Assembly (NCBI RefSeq): GCF_000613245.1
Contig: NZ_HG964937.1
Location: 307,405-371,404, forward strand
Origin: Mycobacterium asiaticum DSM 44297
GTDB taxonomy: Bacteria > Actinomycetota > Actinomycetes > Mycobacteriales > Mycobacteriaceae
DNA length: 64,000 nt
Reading direction: 5' to 3'
Numbering within the stretch: the stretch's first letter is position 1; every line of letters starts with the position of its first letter. Shown piece by piece: positions 54,552 through 62,107 of this stretch. The translations under genes and the position numbers were made by a program. The notes under the pieces were generated by a model. It had not been told where the DNA came from, did not search any database, and saw only the letters and a program-made list of their open reading frames with translations.

Positions 54552-55171
54552 GGCGTCCCTTCTGCCCATGCCTCGAGCAGTTGATCAGTGGTGGTGATGG
54601 TGGCCAACAGCGACAGCGTGTTCGCGATTACCGCGTTCCCGTAGTCGGCCGGGATGCCGGCGACGGCGTCGCGCGGGACGACGACGCGGTAGGCGGCGTT
54701 GACGGCGTCCATCACCAGGTTGGGGATCGCGATGTTCAGCGAGACACCGACCACGACAATGGTGGACACACCGAGGTTGCGCAGCACCGCGTCGAGGTCG
54801 GTCCCGCCCATCGGCCCGACACCATGCCAGCGCGACAACACCAAGTCACTTGGCTCCGGCCCCATTTCGGGCAGCAGTGCCGCCCCGGACGTCCCAGGAG
54901 CGATGTCGACGCCACCACTCATGGCGAAAATCCTGGCGTTGTGGTTGGAGCCGAGGCCGTCCGGCCGGCGCCGCACCAGGCAGTGCACGACGTGCACCCT
55001 GGCGGCCCGTGCCGCCGGCAGCAGACGCACGATGTTGGGCAGTGCTACCCGGCGTGCTTCCTCGGCCAGCAACGCCAATCCGGCATCAGGTCCCATCACC
55101 GCTCCCTGGCACTCCTGGGTGACGATGGCGGTGTGGCCGGGTGCAGCGACGTCGGCGAGTGCGGGCCTCAT
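54548..55171 (-). CDS. isochorismatase-like (cysteine hydrolase fold) protein without the catalytic cysteine
   Basis: The 207-residue protein has the isochorismatase-like alpha/beta fold: HTAIVTQECQGAVMG in place of the usual D-x-Q-x-D-F block, AARVHVVHCLVRRRPDG, VLSRWHGVGPMGGTDLDAVL, and VVVGVSLNIAIPNLVMDAVN, where the active enzymes have Cys (pattern GVSTNVCV) and this one has Ala. With Asp changed to Glu as well, it may be a non-hydrolytic or repurposed member. It overlaps the Rieske gene by 4 bases. Confidence 0.8.
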   Translation of the reverse strand: MRPALADVAAPGHTAIVTQECQGAVMGPDAGLALLAEEARRVALPNIVRLLPAARAARVHVVHCLVRRRPDGLGSNHNARIFAMSGGVDIAPGTSGAALLPEMGPEPSDLVLSRWHGVGPMGGTDLDAVLRNLGVSTIVVVGVSLNIAIPNLVMDAVNAAYRVVVPRDAVAGIPADYGNAVIANTLSLLATITTTDQLLEAWAEGTP

Positions 55172-56160
55172 GCCGGCACGTCGTAGAACTGGGTGGCCCA
55201 CTTGCGCAGCGCCATATAACCTTTCGCGTCGGTTTTGGACAACGCCGGATGTTCGACGTACTTCTGGTAACGCCAAATCTCCAGGTCGTCGAATACCGTG
55301 GACAGAAACTGTCGTTCGATGGTCTCGCGCAGTTTCCCCTCAGGCACAGCAGCGGTGTCGCCGGGCAGGCGGGGCCACCAGATCGAATAGAACAGGTCCG
55401 AACATTCATCGTCGACGGGTGTGCAGGTGAAGATCAGCCGGTGGTTCTGGGCACCCTCGAAGACACTGATCGCCCCGCCGAGGCCGAACAAATGGCTGTG
55501 GAACCGCAACGCCAGATCCTCGGGGTCGTCACTGTGCGCGTTCGGCCAGCCGGCAAGGAACTGCCACTCGTGGTCTTCGATCTTCCATTCCAGCACCCGC
55601 GGGGTCACCGTCGCGTGGTGCACATACTCGAAATGCGCGCTGTCCGGGGCGTTCTCCGCCACGATCTGCGGGTGCACGGGTTCGCGCTCAGCCCGCCGGG
55701 AGAACTCCGGATACGCGCGGTAGTAGGCCCCCGGATCGGTCTCGAACTGCGGGAACTTGTGGAAAATATCCGGCATCTGCCACTGTGGCGGCTCACCGTG
55801 CGGGTGGTGCCAGGCGAACACGCAGTCGTATTGCTCGGTCACCGGGAAGACCCGCAGCTTCAACGCCCGATTGGGCCGATCCGGCTGGTAGGGGATGTAG
55901 CGGTTGGTGCCGTCGGGACCCCAGCGCCAACCGTGGAACGGGCATTGCACGCAGTCGCCGACCACCTTGCCGCCATGGCCGAGATGCGCGCCGAGGTGTT
56001 TGCAGTGAGCTTCGAGCACGTGCAGCTCGCCGGACTCGTCGCGATAGGCGAGCAGGTCCTCGCCGAAGTACCGCAGTGGCCGCACCTCACCGACGGGAAA
56101 CTCGGGTGACCATCCGATCATGAACCACCCGGTGACCTTCCAGGTGAACGGGACTTTCAC
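55168..56160 (-). CDS. Rieske non-haem iron oxygenase, KshA-like
   Basis: The 330-residue protein has the Rieske ligands Cys53-x-His55 and Cys73-x-x-His76 (HCKHLGAHLG, CVQCPFHGWRWG) and the mononuclear iron region IVAENAPDSAHFEYVHHA. The overall pattern resembles the oxygenase part of 3-ketosteroid 9-alpha-hydroxylase (KshA), so hydroxylation of a polycyclic or alicyclic compound is likely. The reductase is not encoded here. GTG 56160 is chosen for its GGAGG site 9 bases upstream; ATG 56196 would lie inside the regulon motif. Confidence 0.88.
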   Translation of the reverse strand: MKVPFTWKVTGWFMIGWSPEFPVGEVRPLRYFGEDLLAYRDESGELHVLEAHCKHLGAHLGHGGKVVGDCVQCPFHGWRWGPDGTNRYIPYQPDRPNRALKLRVFPVTEQYDCVFAWHHPHGEPPQWQMPDIFHKFPQFETDPGAYYRAYPEFSRRAEREPVHPQIVAENAPDSAHFEYVHHATVTPRVLEWKIEDHEWQFLAGWPNAHSDDPEDLALRFHSHLFGLGGAISVFEGAQNHRLIFTCTPVDDECSDLFYSIWWPRLPGDTAAVPEGKLRETIERQFLSTVFDDLEIWRYQKYVEHPALSKTDAKGYMALRKWATQFYDVPA

Positions 56161-56184
56161 TTGCCGATGCCTCCGTCCGGCTGA

Positions 56185-56203
56185 TACTAAGTCCATTACA
56201 GTA
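56185..56203. promoter_or_regulatory. island regulon motif, copy 7 (Rieske operon / Baeyer-Villiger operon)
   Basis: TACTAAGTCCATTACAGTA, between the leftward Rieske operon and the rightward monooxygenase operon. The right half (TTACAGTA) is perfect, the left half is the weakest of the set (TACTAA). On the minus strand TACTGT (56198-56203) is a possible -10 for the Rieske operon. Confidence 0.55.
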
Positions 56204-56244
56204 TAGATTTCAGCAGTTCGGCACACCGCGCGGCAAGGAGCTTC

Positions 56245-56289
56245 ATGGCATCAGGGCTCGTCCTGGGGGTGACCGGGTATGGAACCTGA
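56245..56289 (+). CDS. short upstream ORF (14 codons) overlapping the monooxygenase start
   Basis: ATG 56245 has an AAGGAG ribosome binding site ending 4 bases upstream and encodes MASGLVLGVTGYGT, stopping at TGA 56287-56289, eight bases inside the next gene, in another frame. The monooxygenase ATG 56279 itself has only a weak site. The short ORF may load ribosomes for re-initiation. No homology is known. Confidence 0.4.
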   Translation: MASGLVLGVTGYGT

Positions 56290-57892
56290 CTTTGACGTCA
56301 TCGTGATCGGCGCCGGATTCTCCGGCCTGTACATGCTGCATCGACTGCGTCAGCTCGGCCTGCGTAGCCGGGTGTTGGAGAAGGCCGAGAATGTCGGCGG
56401 CACCTGGCTGTACAACCGCTATCCGGGCGCGCGGTGCGACATCGAGAGCATCGAATACTCCTATAGCTTCTCCGAAGAGATTCAGCAGGAATGGATTTGG
56501 ACCGAGTCGATGCCCGCCCAGCCCGAGATCGAGGGCTACCTGAACTTCGTCGCCGACCGCCTCGACCTGCGTCGCGACATCACCTTCGACACCGAAGTGG
56601 TCGCGATGGCCTTCGACGAAGACCGCTCGACGTGGGCTGTGCGTACCGCGGCGGGGCGGACCTTGACCGCCGCGTTTGTCGTCGCCGCATCCGGGATCCT
56701 GTCCGTGCCGCTGGAACCCGATCTCCCCGGCATGGGTTCCTTCGGCGGCACGTCGCTGTACACCAGTCGCTGGCCCAGGGCCGGCTTCGACCTGACCGGG
56801 CTGCGGGTCGGCGTTATCGGGACGGGATCGACCGGAGTGCAACTCATTCCGGTCGTGGCGCAAGAAGCCAAGCAGCTGTTCGTGTTTCAGCGATCTGCAC
56901 CCTACACGCTGCCGTGGCGCGTGCACCGGTTCGCGCCCGGCGAGCTGGAAGAGATGAAAGCTCGCTACGGCGAGATCCGGGCCGCGCAGCGGGAACATCC
57001 GATCGGCGCGGCTCGGTTGAGCGCGTTCTCGGTGCTGCTCGAGATGCTGGCCAGCCCACCGCTGAAGTCGGCAACCCGTGAGGAGCGGTTGCGCGCCATC
57101 GAGGAGAACGGAGTGCTGGGCGCGCTGAACTGGAGCGACGTCTTCTTCGACATCGAGGCCAACCGGATGGCCGCCCAGCTGTACGGCGAGGCGGTGGCCC
57201 GGATCGTCAAGGACCCGCGGACGGCGGCCGCGTTGGTGCCGCAGCACCCGTTCGCGTGTAAGCGTCCGATCATCGATCAGGGGTTTTACGAGACGTTCAA
57301 TCGAGACAACGTCACCCTCGTCGATCTGCGGACCGACCCGATCGACGCCGTGACGTCCGGCGGCGTCCGCACCGCCGCCAACGAGTACGACCTCGACGCG
57401 ATCGTCTACGCCACCGGGTTCGATGCGATGACCGGAGCGTTGAGCCGCATGGACGTTCGCGGTCGGGAGGGTCTGAGCCTGGCGGAGTTCTGGGCGACCG
57501 AAGGCCCGTTGTCCTTGCTGGGGCTGGCGGTGGCTGGCTTCCCGAACCTGTTCACGGTGCAGGGGCCGGGCAGTCCGAGCGCGGCGACGAATTTCGTGGC
57601 GGCACTCGAACAACATGTGGAGTGGATCGGCGACTGCATCGCCTATCTGCGCGCCAACGGGATGCGCACCATCGAGGCGCTGGACAGCGCGCAGCGAGAA
57701 TGGATCGAGCATGCCACCGCCCTGGTGGCGCCCACCGTGCTCGTTCATCCCAGCTGCAACTCCTGGTACAACGGTGGCAATGTCCCCGGCAAGAAGCGGA
57801 TGTACATGGGCTATACCGGCGGAATACCGGAATATCGGCGGCGCTGCGATGAGATCGCGGCCACCGGGTACATCGGGTTCAAGCTGAGGTAG
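56279..57892 (+). CDS. flavin-containing monooxygenase, Baeyer-Villiger type
   Basis: The 537-residue protein has FAD site VIVIGAGFSGLYMLHRL, the cyclohexanone-monooxygenase block VGGTWLYNRYPGARCDIES, and NADPH site VGVIGTGSTGVQLIPVVA. The type I Baeyer-Villiger fingerprint FxGxxxHxxxWP reads FGGTSLYTSRWP (about 155-166), so His is Tyr. It should insert oxygen next to a ketone, opening or enlarging a ring, though the Tyr could shift its activity. A TGA just upstream in frame (56270) fixes the start at ATG 56279. Confidence 0.88.
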   Translation: MEPDFDVIVIGAGFSGLYMLHRLRQLGLRSRVLEKAENVGGTWLYNRYPGARCDIESIEYSYSFSEEIQQEWIWTESMPAQPEIEGYLNFVADRLDLRRDITFDTEVVAMAFDEDRSTWAVRTAAGRTLTAAFVVAASGILSVPLEPDLPGMGSFGGTSLYTSRWPRAGFDLTGLRVGVIGTGSTGVQLIPVVAQEAKQLFVFQRSAPYTLPWRVHRFAPGELEEMKARYGEIRAAQREHPIGAARLSAFSVLLEMLASPPLKSATREERLRAIEENGVLGALNWSDVFFDIEANRMAAQLYGEAVARIVKDPRTAAALVPQHPFACKRPIIDQGFYETFNRDNVTLVDLRTDPIDAVTSGGVRTAANEYDLDAIVYATGFDAMTGALSRMDVRGREGLSLAEFWATEGPLSLLGLAVAGFPNLFTVQGPGSPSAATNFVAALEQHVEWIGDCIAYLRANGMRTIEALDSAQREWIEHATALVAPTVLVHPSCNSWYNGGNVPGKKRMYMGYTGGIPEYRRRCDEIAATGYIGFKLR

Positions 57893-59062
57893 GTGATCGG
57901 TATGTCGTGGGCCATGCGGGGGCTGGGCATCACCCGTGAGTTGGGCATGGTGTTGCCGCGCACCATCTCCGGTTTCCGGGCCGACTTCAGCGAATCGACC
58001 GGGCTGGTTCCGGCGGCGCCGCGCAATGCGCGGCAGTTCGGTGAGGTATTCCTGGACGAGCTCGTGCTAACCGGTTTCTCGGTGCTGGGCGGTGGAGTGC
58101 CGAAGAAGGTGCGGTCGCTGAGTGAGTGTCTGCCGGCCGCCGAGGAACTGTCGGAGCTCGGCATCGAGCGCGCACACGCCGAGCCGGCGCCGCTGCGGGT
58201 GCACGCCATCAGGCGGCGGCGCATCGCCGGATTGTCCTACGAGCGCATGACGTTCGAGCACGATCCCGCCTTGCCGCGTTCCCTGGCCGACGAAGGTTTC
58301 GGTGGTCCGGCCCGGGCGGCGGTGCACCTGTGTCGGCATCGCGACGGGCCGCGGCCGTGGCTGGTGTGGATTCACGGCGCCGGTCAGGGCGGTGCCGAGG
58401 ACATGCTGATGTCGCGGATCGACCGGATCCACCGGGGCTTGGGTTTCAATGTTGCGATGCCGATTCAGCCGGGTCACGGCAGCCGGCGCGGTCATTGGCC
58501 GAGCTATCCGGACATGGATCCGCTGGGCAACGTCGCGGGCATGATGCGGTCGGTGTCGGAGATCCGCGCTGTCGTGCGTTGGGTGCGACGCCGGGCGACT
58601 GCCGTTGTGGTTGCCGGGGTTTCGATGGGCAGCCCGGTGGCCGCGCTGGTGTCCCACTTCGAGCGCGACGTGGACGCCGTGGCGCTGTACACGCCCATCC
58701 TGGGGCTCAACGGGATGATCGCCCGGCACCTGGGACGGTCGGGCTCCTCACGTAGCGACTACCGCAAACTTCTGCAATCCGAGGTGGTGGCTCAGCTCAC
58801 GACGGTGATTGATCCGCTGCAGGCGGACCCGGCGCCACCGCCGCATCGGCGGCTCATCGTTGCGGCCCGGCACGATCGGATGGCGATGCTGGAGCCGGCG
58901 CTGGTGCTGCAGGAGAAGTGGGGTGGCCAGCTGTACTGGTATGCCGGTGGGCATGTCAGTCACGTCCTGTCCGGCCGGGTGCGCCGGGTTTCCGAGCGGT
59001 TCCTGCGAGAAGTCAGCAGCGGTGCGGGCGTGCCGCCGGATCTGACAACAGTGTCGGAGTGA
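57893..59062 (+). CDS. alpha/beta hydrolase
   Basis: The 389-residue protein has an N-terminal helical part (about 1-130) and an alpha/beta-hydrolase core with the oxyanion-hole strand PWLVWIHGAGQGGAEDM, nucleophile elbow VVAGVSMGSPVAALVS, and a C-terminal acid/His region RRLIVAARHDRMAM...GGHVSHVLSG. It follows the Baeyer-Villiger enzyme without a gap, and lactone hydrolysis is the natural next step. GTG 57893 directly follows the TAG; ATG 57902 is an alternative. The stop overlaps the next gene. Confidence 0.85.
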   Translation: MIGMSWAMRGLGITRELGMVLPRTISGFRADFSESTGLVPAAPRNARQFGEVFLDELVLTGFSVLGGGVPKKVRSLSECLPAAEELSELGIERAHAEPAPLRVHAIRRRRIAGLSYERMTFEHDPALPRSLADEGFGGPARAAVHLCRHRDGPRPWLVWIHGAGQGGAEDMLMSRIDRIHRGLGFNVAMPIQPGHGSRRGHWPSYPDMDPLGNVAGMMRSVSEIRAVVRWVRRRATAVVVAGVSMGSPVAALVSHFERDVDAVALYTPILGLNGMIARHLGRSGSSRSDYRKLLQSEVVAQLTTVIDPLQADPAPPPHRRLIVAARHDRMAMLEPALVLQEKWGGQLYWYAGGHVSHVLSGRVRRVSERFLREVSSGAGVPPDLTTVSE

Positions 59063-59433
59063 TGGCTGCCGTCCGCACCGCCCGCGAGGTGGTCGAACTC
59101 TACAACCTAGTGGTATGGAACGAACGCAACCTCGAGTTGGCCGAGGAATTGTTGGGCGACACCGTCATCCGGCATGAGTCCGGTGGGGCACACGCGCTGA
59201 CCCACGCCGAAGCGGTGCAGCGAGTCGCAGACATGTGGCGGCTGTGCGACTCGCTGCGTTTCGACCTGAATATTGTCGTCGCCGACGACGAGCACGTCGC
59301 GATCGTCTACGACTCGGCTATCACCGCCGATGGCGCCGAGACCAATGTGGCAAGCATCGAGGTGTTCCGCGTCCTGGACGGCCGGATCACCGAGGTATGG
59401 AACTGTGGCTACCAGCAAGGAGTGTGGGGTTGA
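59062..59433 (+). CDS. SnoaL/NTF2-like fold protein
   Basis: The 123-residue protein begins MAAVRTAREVVELYNLVVWN and has ELAEELLGDTVIRHESGGAH, LRFDLNIVVADDEHVAIVYD and IEVFRVLDGRITEVWNCGYQ, the alpha-plus-beta cone of NTF2/SnoaL-like proteins (ketosteroid isomerase fold). Members are isomerases, hydratases or binding proteins for small hydrophobic molecules. It overlaps the hydrolase stop by 1 base and the next LLM gene by 4 bases. Confidence 0.8.
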   Translation: MAAVRTAREVVELYNLVVWNERNLELAEELLGDTVIRHESGGAHALTHAEAVQRVADMWRLCDSLRFDLNIVVADDEHVAIVYDSAITADGAETNVASIEVFRVLDGRITEVWNCGYQQGVWG

Positions 59434-60461
59434 GCGTTCTCGACGAATTGGGTTACTACCTGCTCGCCGGAGCGGGTGGTGAGGGCCCGGCCACGTTGAT
59501 GGACGAGGCGCGCCGCGGTGAGGAGCTCGGTTTCGGTACCGCGTTCATCTCCGAACGCTGGAACGTCAAGGAGGCGTCGTCGCTCGTCGGGGCGGCGTGC
59601 GCGGTGACCAACCGCATGCAGATCGCCACTGCCGCAACAAATCACAATACCCGGCACCCGTTGATCACCGGATCGTGGGCTACCACGATGCACCGACTCT
59701 CGGGCGGGCGCTTCACCCTCGGGATTGGGCGTGGCATCGCCGCGATCTACGGGGCATTCGGGATCCCTGCGGTGACCACGGCGCAGATGGAGGACTGGGC
59801 CCAGGTGATGCGCCGGTTGTGGCACGGCGAGGTGATTTTCAACCACGACGGGCCAATGGGTAAATACCCCGTTCTGTTTCTCGACCGGGATTTCGACGAG
59901 GACATCCGGCTGGCGCTGGTGGCCTTCGGCCCCAACACGCTGGCGTTGGGTGGCCGGGCGTTCGATGACGTCATCCTGCACACCTATTTCACTCCGGAGA
60001 CGCTGCAGCGGGCCGTCGCCACGGTGAAGTCCGCCGCGGAAAAGGCTGGCCGCGATCCCGCCAGCGTCCGGGTTTGGTCATGCTTCGCCACGGTGGGCGA
60101 CCATCTGCCCGAGCAGTTGCGGCTGAAAAAGACCGTCGCGCGGCTGGCGACCTACCTGCAGGGCTACGGCGATCTGCTGGTCAAGACCAACAACTGGGAT
60201 CCTGCTGTGCTGCAACGGTTCCGCGAGGATTCCGTGGTCACCTCGATCGCCGGCGGAATCGACCACAAGGCCACGCCCGAGCAGATCGAGCACATCGCCA
60301 AACTGATCCCCGACGAATGGCTGGAGCCCTCGGCAACCGGAACGCCGCAGCAGTGCGCGCAGCGGATCCGGCGCGAATTCGACTACGGTGCCGACGCGGT
60401 GATCCTGCACGGCGCCACACCCGACGAGCTGGAACCGGTGGTGCGGGCCTACCGCGCGTAG
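59430..60461 (+). CDS. luciferase-like (LLM) F420-dependent oxidoreductase, TIGR03857-like
   Basis: The 343-residue TIM-barrel protein starts at TTG 59430 (LSVLDELGYYLLAGAGGEGP), which overlaps the preceding stop and has an AAGGAG site. Motifs are DEARRGEELGFGTAFISERW, ATNHNTRHPLITGSWATTMH, SGGRFTLGIGRGIAAIYGAF and ALGGRAFDDVILHTYF. It belongs to the F420-type LLM enzymes and is only distantly related to the pair at 50387 and 62108. It is the last gene of the BVMO-hydrolase-SnoaL-LLM operon and is convergent with the carboxyltransferase gene. Confidence 0.85.
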   Translation: MSVLDELGYYLLAGAGGEGPATLMDEARRGEELGFGTAFISERWNVKEASSLVGAACAVTNRMQIATAATNHNTRHPLITGSWATTMHRLSGGRFTLGIGRGIAAIYGAFGIPAVTTAQMEDWAQVMRRLWHGEVIFNHDGPMGKYPVLFLDRDFDEDIRLALVAFGPNTLALGGRAFDDVILHTYFTPETLQRAVATVKSAAEKAGRDPASVRVWSCFATVGDHLPEQLRLKKTVARLATYLQGYGDLLVKTNNWDPAVLQRFREDSVVTSIAGGIDHKATPEQIEHIAKLIPDEWLEPSATGTPQQCAQRIRREFDYGADAVILHGATPDELEPVVRAYRA

Positions 60462-60477
60462 CGTTCGCGCAAGCTAG

Positions 60478-61986
60478 CTACGGCAGGATCACCGTGCGGG
60501 TTACGGGCTCCGCCATCGCCTGCCGGGCCGACAGCGCCCGCTGCAGTGCGGCCAGCAGTGCGTCCCGGGTCTCGCCCGGATCGATCAACTCGTCGAACCC
60601 CATGTGTTCGGCCGACCGGTAGGACGCCTGCAACTCGGCGTCACGCAACTTCGCCGACAAATCCTCACCAGCGTTGGATGCGCGGCTGAGCGCAGCGGCA
60701 CTCATGGCGCCCATCGTCGCGCCCGGGTAGGCGAATGTGGCCGACTGATGGTCGAATCCGAGCAAAGACATCACCATCGAGCCGAACCCGTAGGCCTTGC
60801 GCAGGGTGACGTGCAACTTGATGGTGGTCGCTGCGGTCTGCGCGGCGAACATCCGCCCCCCACTGCGCAGCACGCCCTGGCGTTCGGAGCGGCTACCAGG
60901 CAGCATGCCGGGGTTGTCGGCCAGGAACACGATCGGCAAGTGGAAGGAATCTGCGACCAGGATAAAGTGCGCGGCCTTGTCCGCGGCATCGGAGTCGATG
61001 GACCCCGCCAGCACCCGCGGCTGGTTGGCGACGACGGCGACGGGGTTTCCGCCGAGATGGGCCAGCGCGCAGATGATCGCCCGGCCGAAGGCCGGCTGCA
61101 CTTCGAACCAATCCGGCCGGTCGAAGACGACGTCGAGCACCGCACGCATGTCGTAGACGTGGCGATTGTCGCGGGAGACGATGTTCAGCAGTTCGGGGGT
61201 GGGCCGTGGCTGCGTGGTCTCGTCCGCCGCCAGCGACGGCGGATAAGACCATGCGCTCGGCGGGAAGTACGACAGGTAGCGTCGGATGTCGTCGAGTGCG
61301 GATTCGTCGTCCTCGGCGACGTTGTGGATCACCCCGCTGGGCAGCGCGACGTCCGGTCCGCCCAGGTCCTCCTTCGAAATCTCTTCGCCGGTGGACTCTT
61401 TCACCACGGGCGGCCCGGCGGTGAAGATGGTGCCCTGCCGGCTCATGATCCGGAAGTCGCACACCGGGGCAACCAGGGCGCCGTGCCCCGCCGACGGGCC
61501 GAGCACGGCGGCGACGGTCGGAACCCGGCCCGAGCACTGCGTCTGGGCCAGCAGGTCGGTGGGACTGCGCCCGTAATGCCCGCCGGTCGGGCGAAAGCCC
61601 GCTCCGTCAAGCAGCATTACGAGCGGAATCCGGTCGCGCAGAGCCAGTTCGGCGATCCGGTAGCGTTTCGAATTGCCGCCGGGCCCGATGCTTCCGGCCA
61701 GCGTAGTGAAATCCTCGGCACCCACCATCACCGGTACACCGTTGATCAACCCCGAGCCCGTGACGATCGCGTCCGCGGCGACCTCGCCGCCGACCAGCGT
61801 GCCGATCTCTCGGAACGTGCCCGGGTCCAGTAGTCGCTCGATGCGAGCACGCGCGTCCAGCTTGCCCTTGCCGCGGTGCTTGTCCAGGCGCTCGGGCCCG
61901 CCCATCGCCAGGGAGTGCCGGCGACGCCGGTCGAGGTCCTCGAGCGTCTCCGCCCATTCGGCGGGCTTCTTGGGGGCCTCAGGCAT
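60478..61986 (-). CDS. acyl-CoA carboxylase carboxyltransferase (beta) subunit
   Basis: The 502-residue protein has two crotonase-like halves of the biotin-dependent carboxyltransferase: GGPERLDKHRGKGKLDARAR, VMVGAEDFTTLAGSIGPGGN, LDGAGFRPTGGHYGRSPTDL in the N-half; NPVAVVANQPRVLAGSIDSD, VFLADNPGMLPGSRSERQGV, AYGFGSMVMSLLGFDHQSAT in the C-half. It should carboxylate or decarboxylate an acyl-CoA with a biotinylated alpha subunit, which is not encoded in the window. ATG 61986 lies 32 bases from regulon motif copy 8. Confidence 0.88.
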   Translation of the reverse strand: MPEAPKKPAEWAETLEDLDRRRRHSLAMGGPERLDKHRGKGKLDARARIERLLDPGTFREIGTLVGGEVAADAIVTGSGLINGVPVMVGAEDFTTLAGSIGPGGNSKRYRIAELALRDRIPLVMLLDGAGFRPTGGHYGRSPTDLLAQTQCSGRVPTVAAVLGPSAGHGALVAPVCDFRIMSRQGTIFTAGPPVVKESTGEEISKEDLGGPDVALPSGVIHNVAEDDESALDDIRRYLSYFPPSAWSYPPSLAADETTQPRPTPELLNIVSRDNRHVYDMRAVLDVVFDRPDWFEVQPAFGRAIICALAHLGGNPVAVVANQPRVLAGSIDSDAADKAAHFILVADSFHLPIVFLADNPGMLPGSRSERQGVLRSGGRMFAAQTAATTIKLHVTLRKAYGFGSMVMSLLGFDHQSATFAYPGATMGAMSAAALSRASNAGEDLSAKLRDAELQASYRSAEHMGFDELIDPGETRDALLAALQRALSARQAMAEPVTRTVILP

Positions 61987-62017
61987 GCTCTGTAGTCCTC
62001 ACTCGCCGGTCGACAGC

Positions 62018-62036
62018 TACCGAAGTGCTTACTGTA
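62018..62036. promoter_or_regulatory. island regulon motif, copy 8 (proximal to carboxyltransferase)
   Basis: TACCGAAGTGCTTACTGTA, the first of two copies in the 121-base divergent region. It shares 18 of 19 bases with copy 9, exactly 60 bases further right, and is nearer the leftward carboxyltransferase gene. Confidence 0.65.
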
Positions 62037-62077
62037 GCGCGGCCGGGCGGCGCTGCGGAGTTGGCTGACGTTGACCC

Positions 62078-62096
62078 TACCGAATTGCTTACTGTA
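62078..62096. promoter_or_regulatory. island regulon motif, copy 9 (proximal to LLM oxidoreductase)
   Basis: TACCGAATTGCTTACTGTA, 12 bases before ATG 62108. Its placement relative to the start codon almost equals that of copy 6 before the paralogous gene at 50387. TACTGT (62090-62095) could be the rightward -10. Confidence 0.65.
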
Positions 62097-62107
62097 GCTT
62101 TTGCCCT

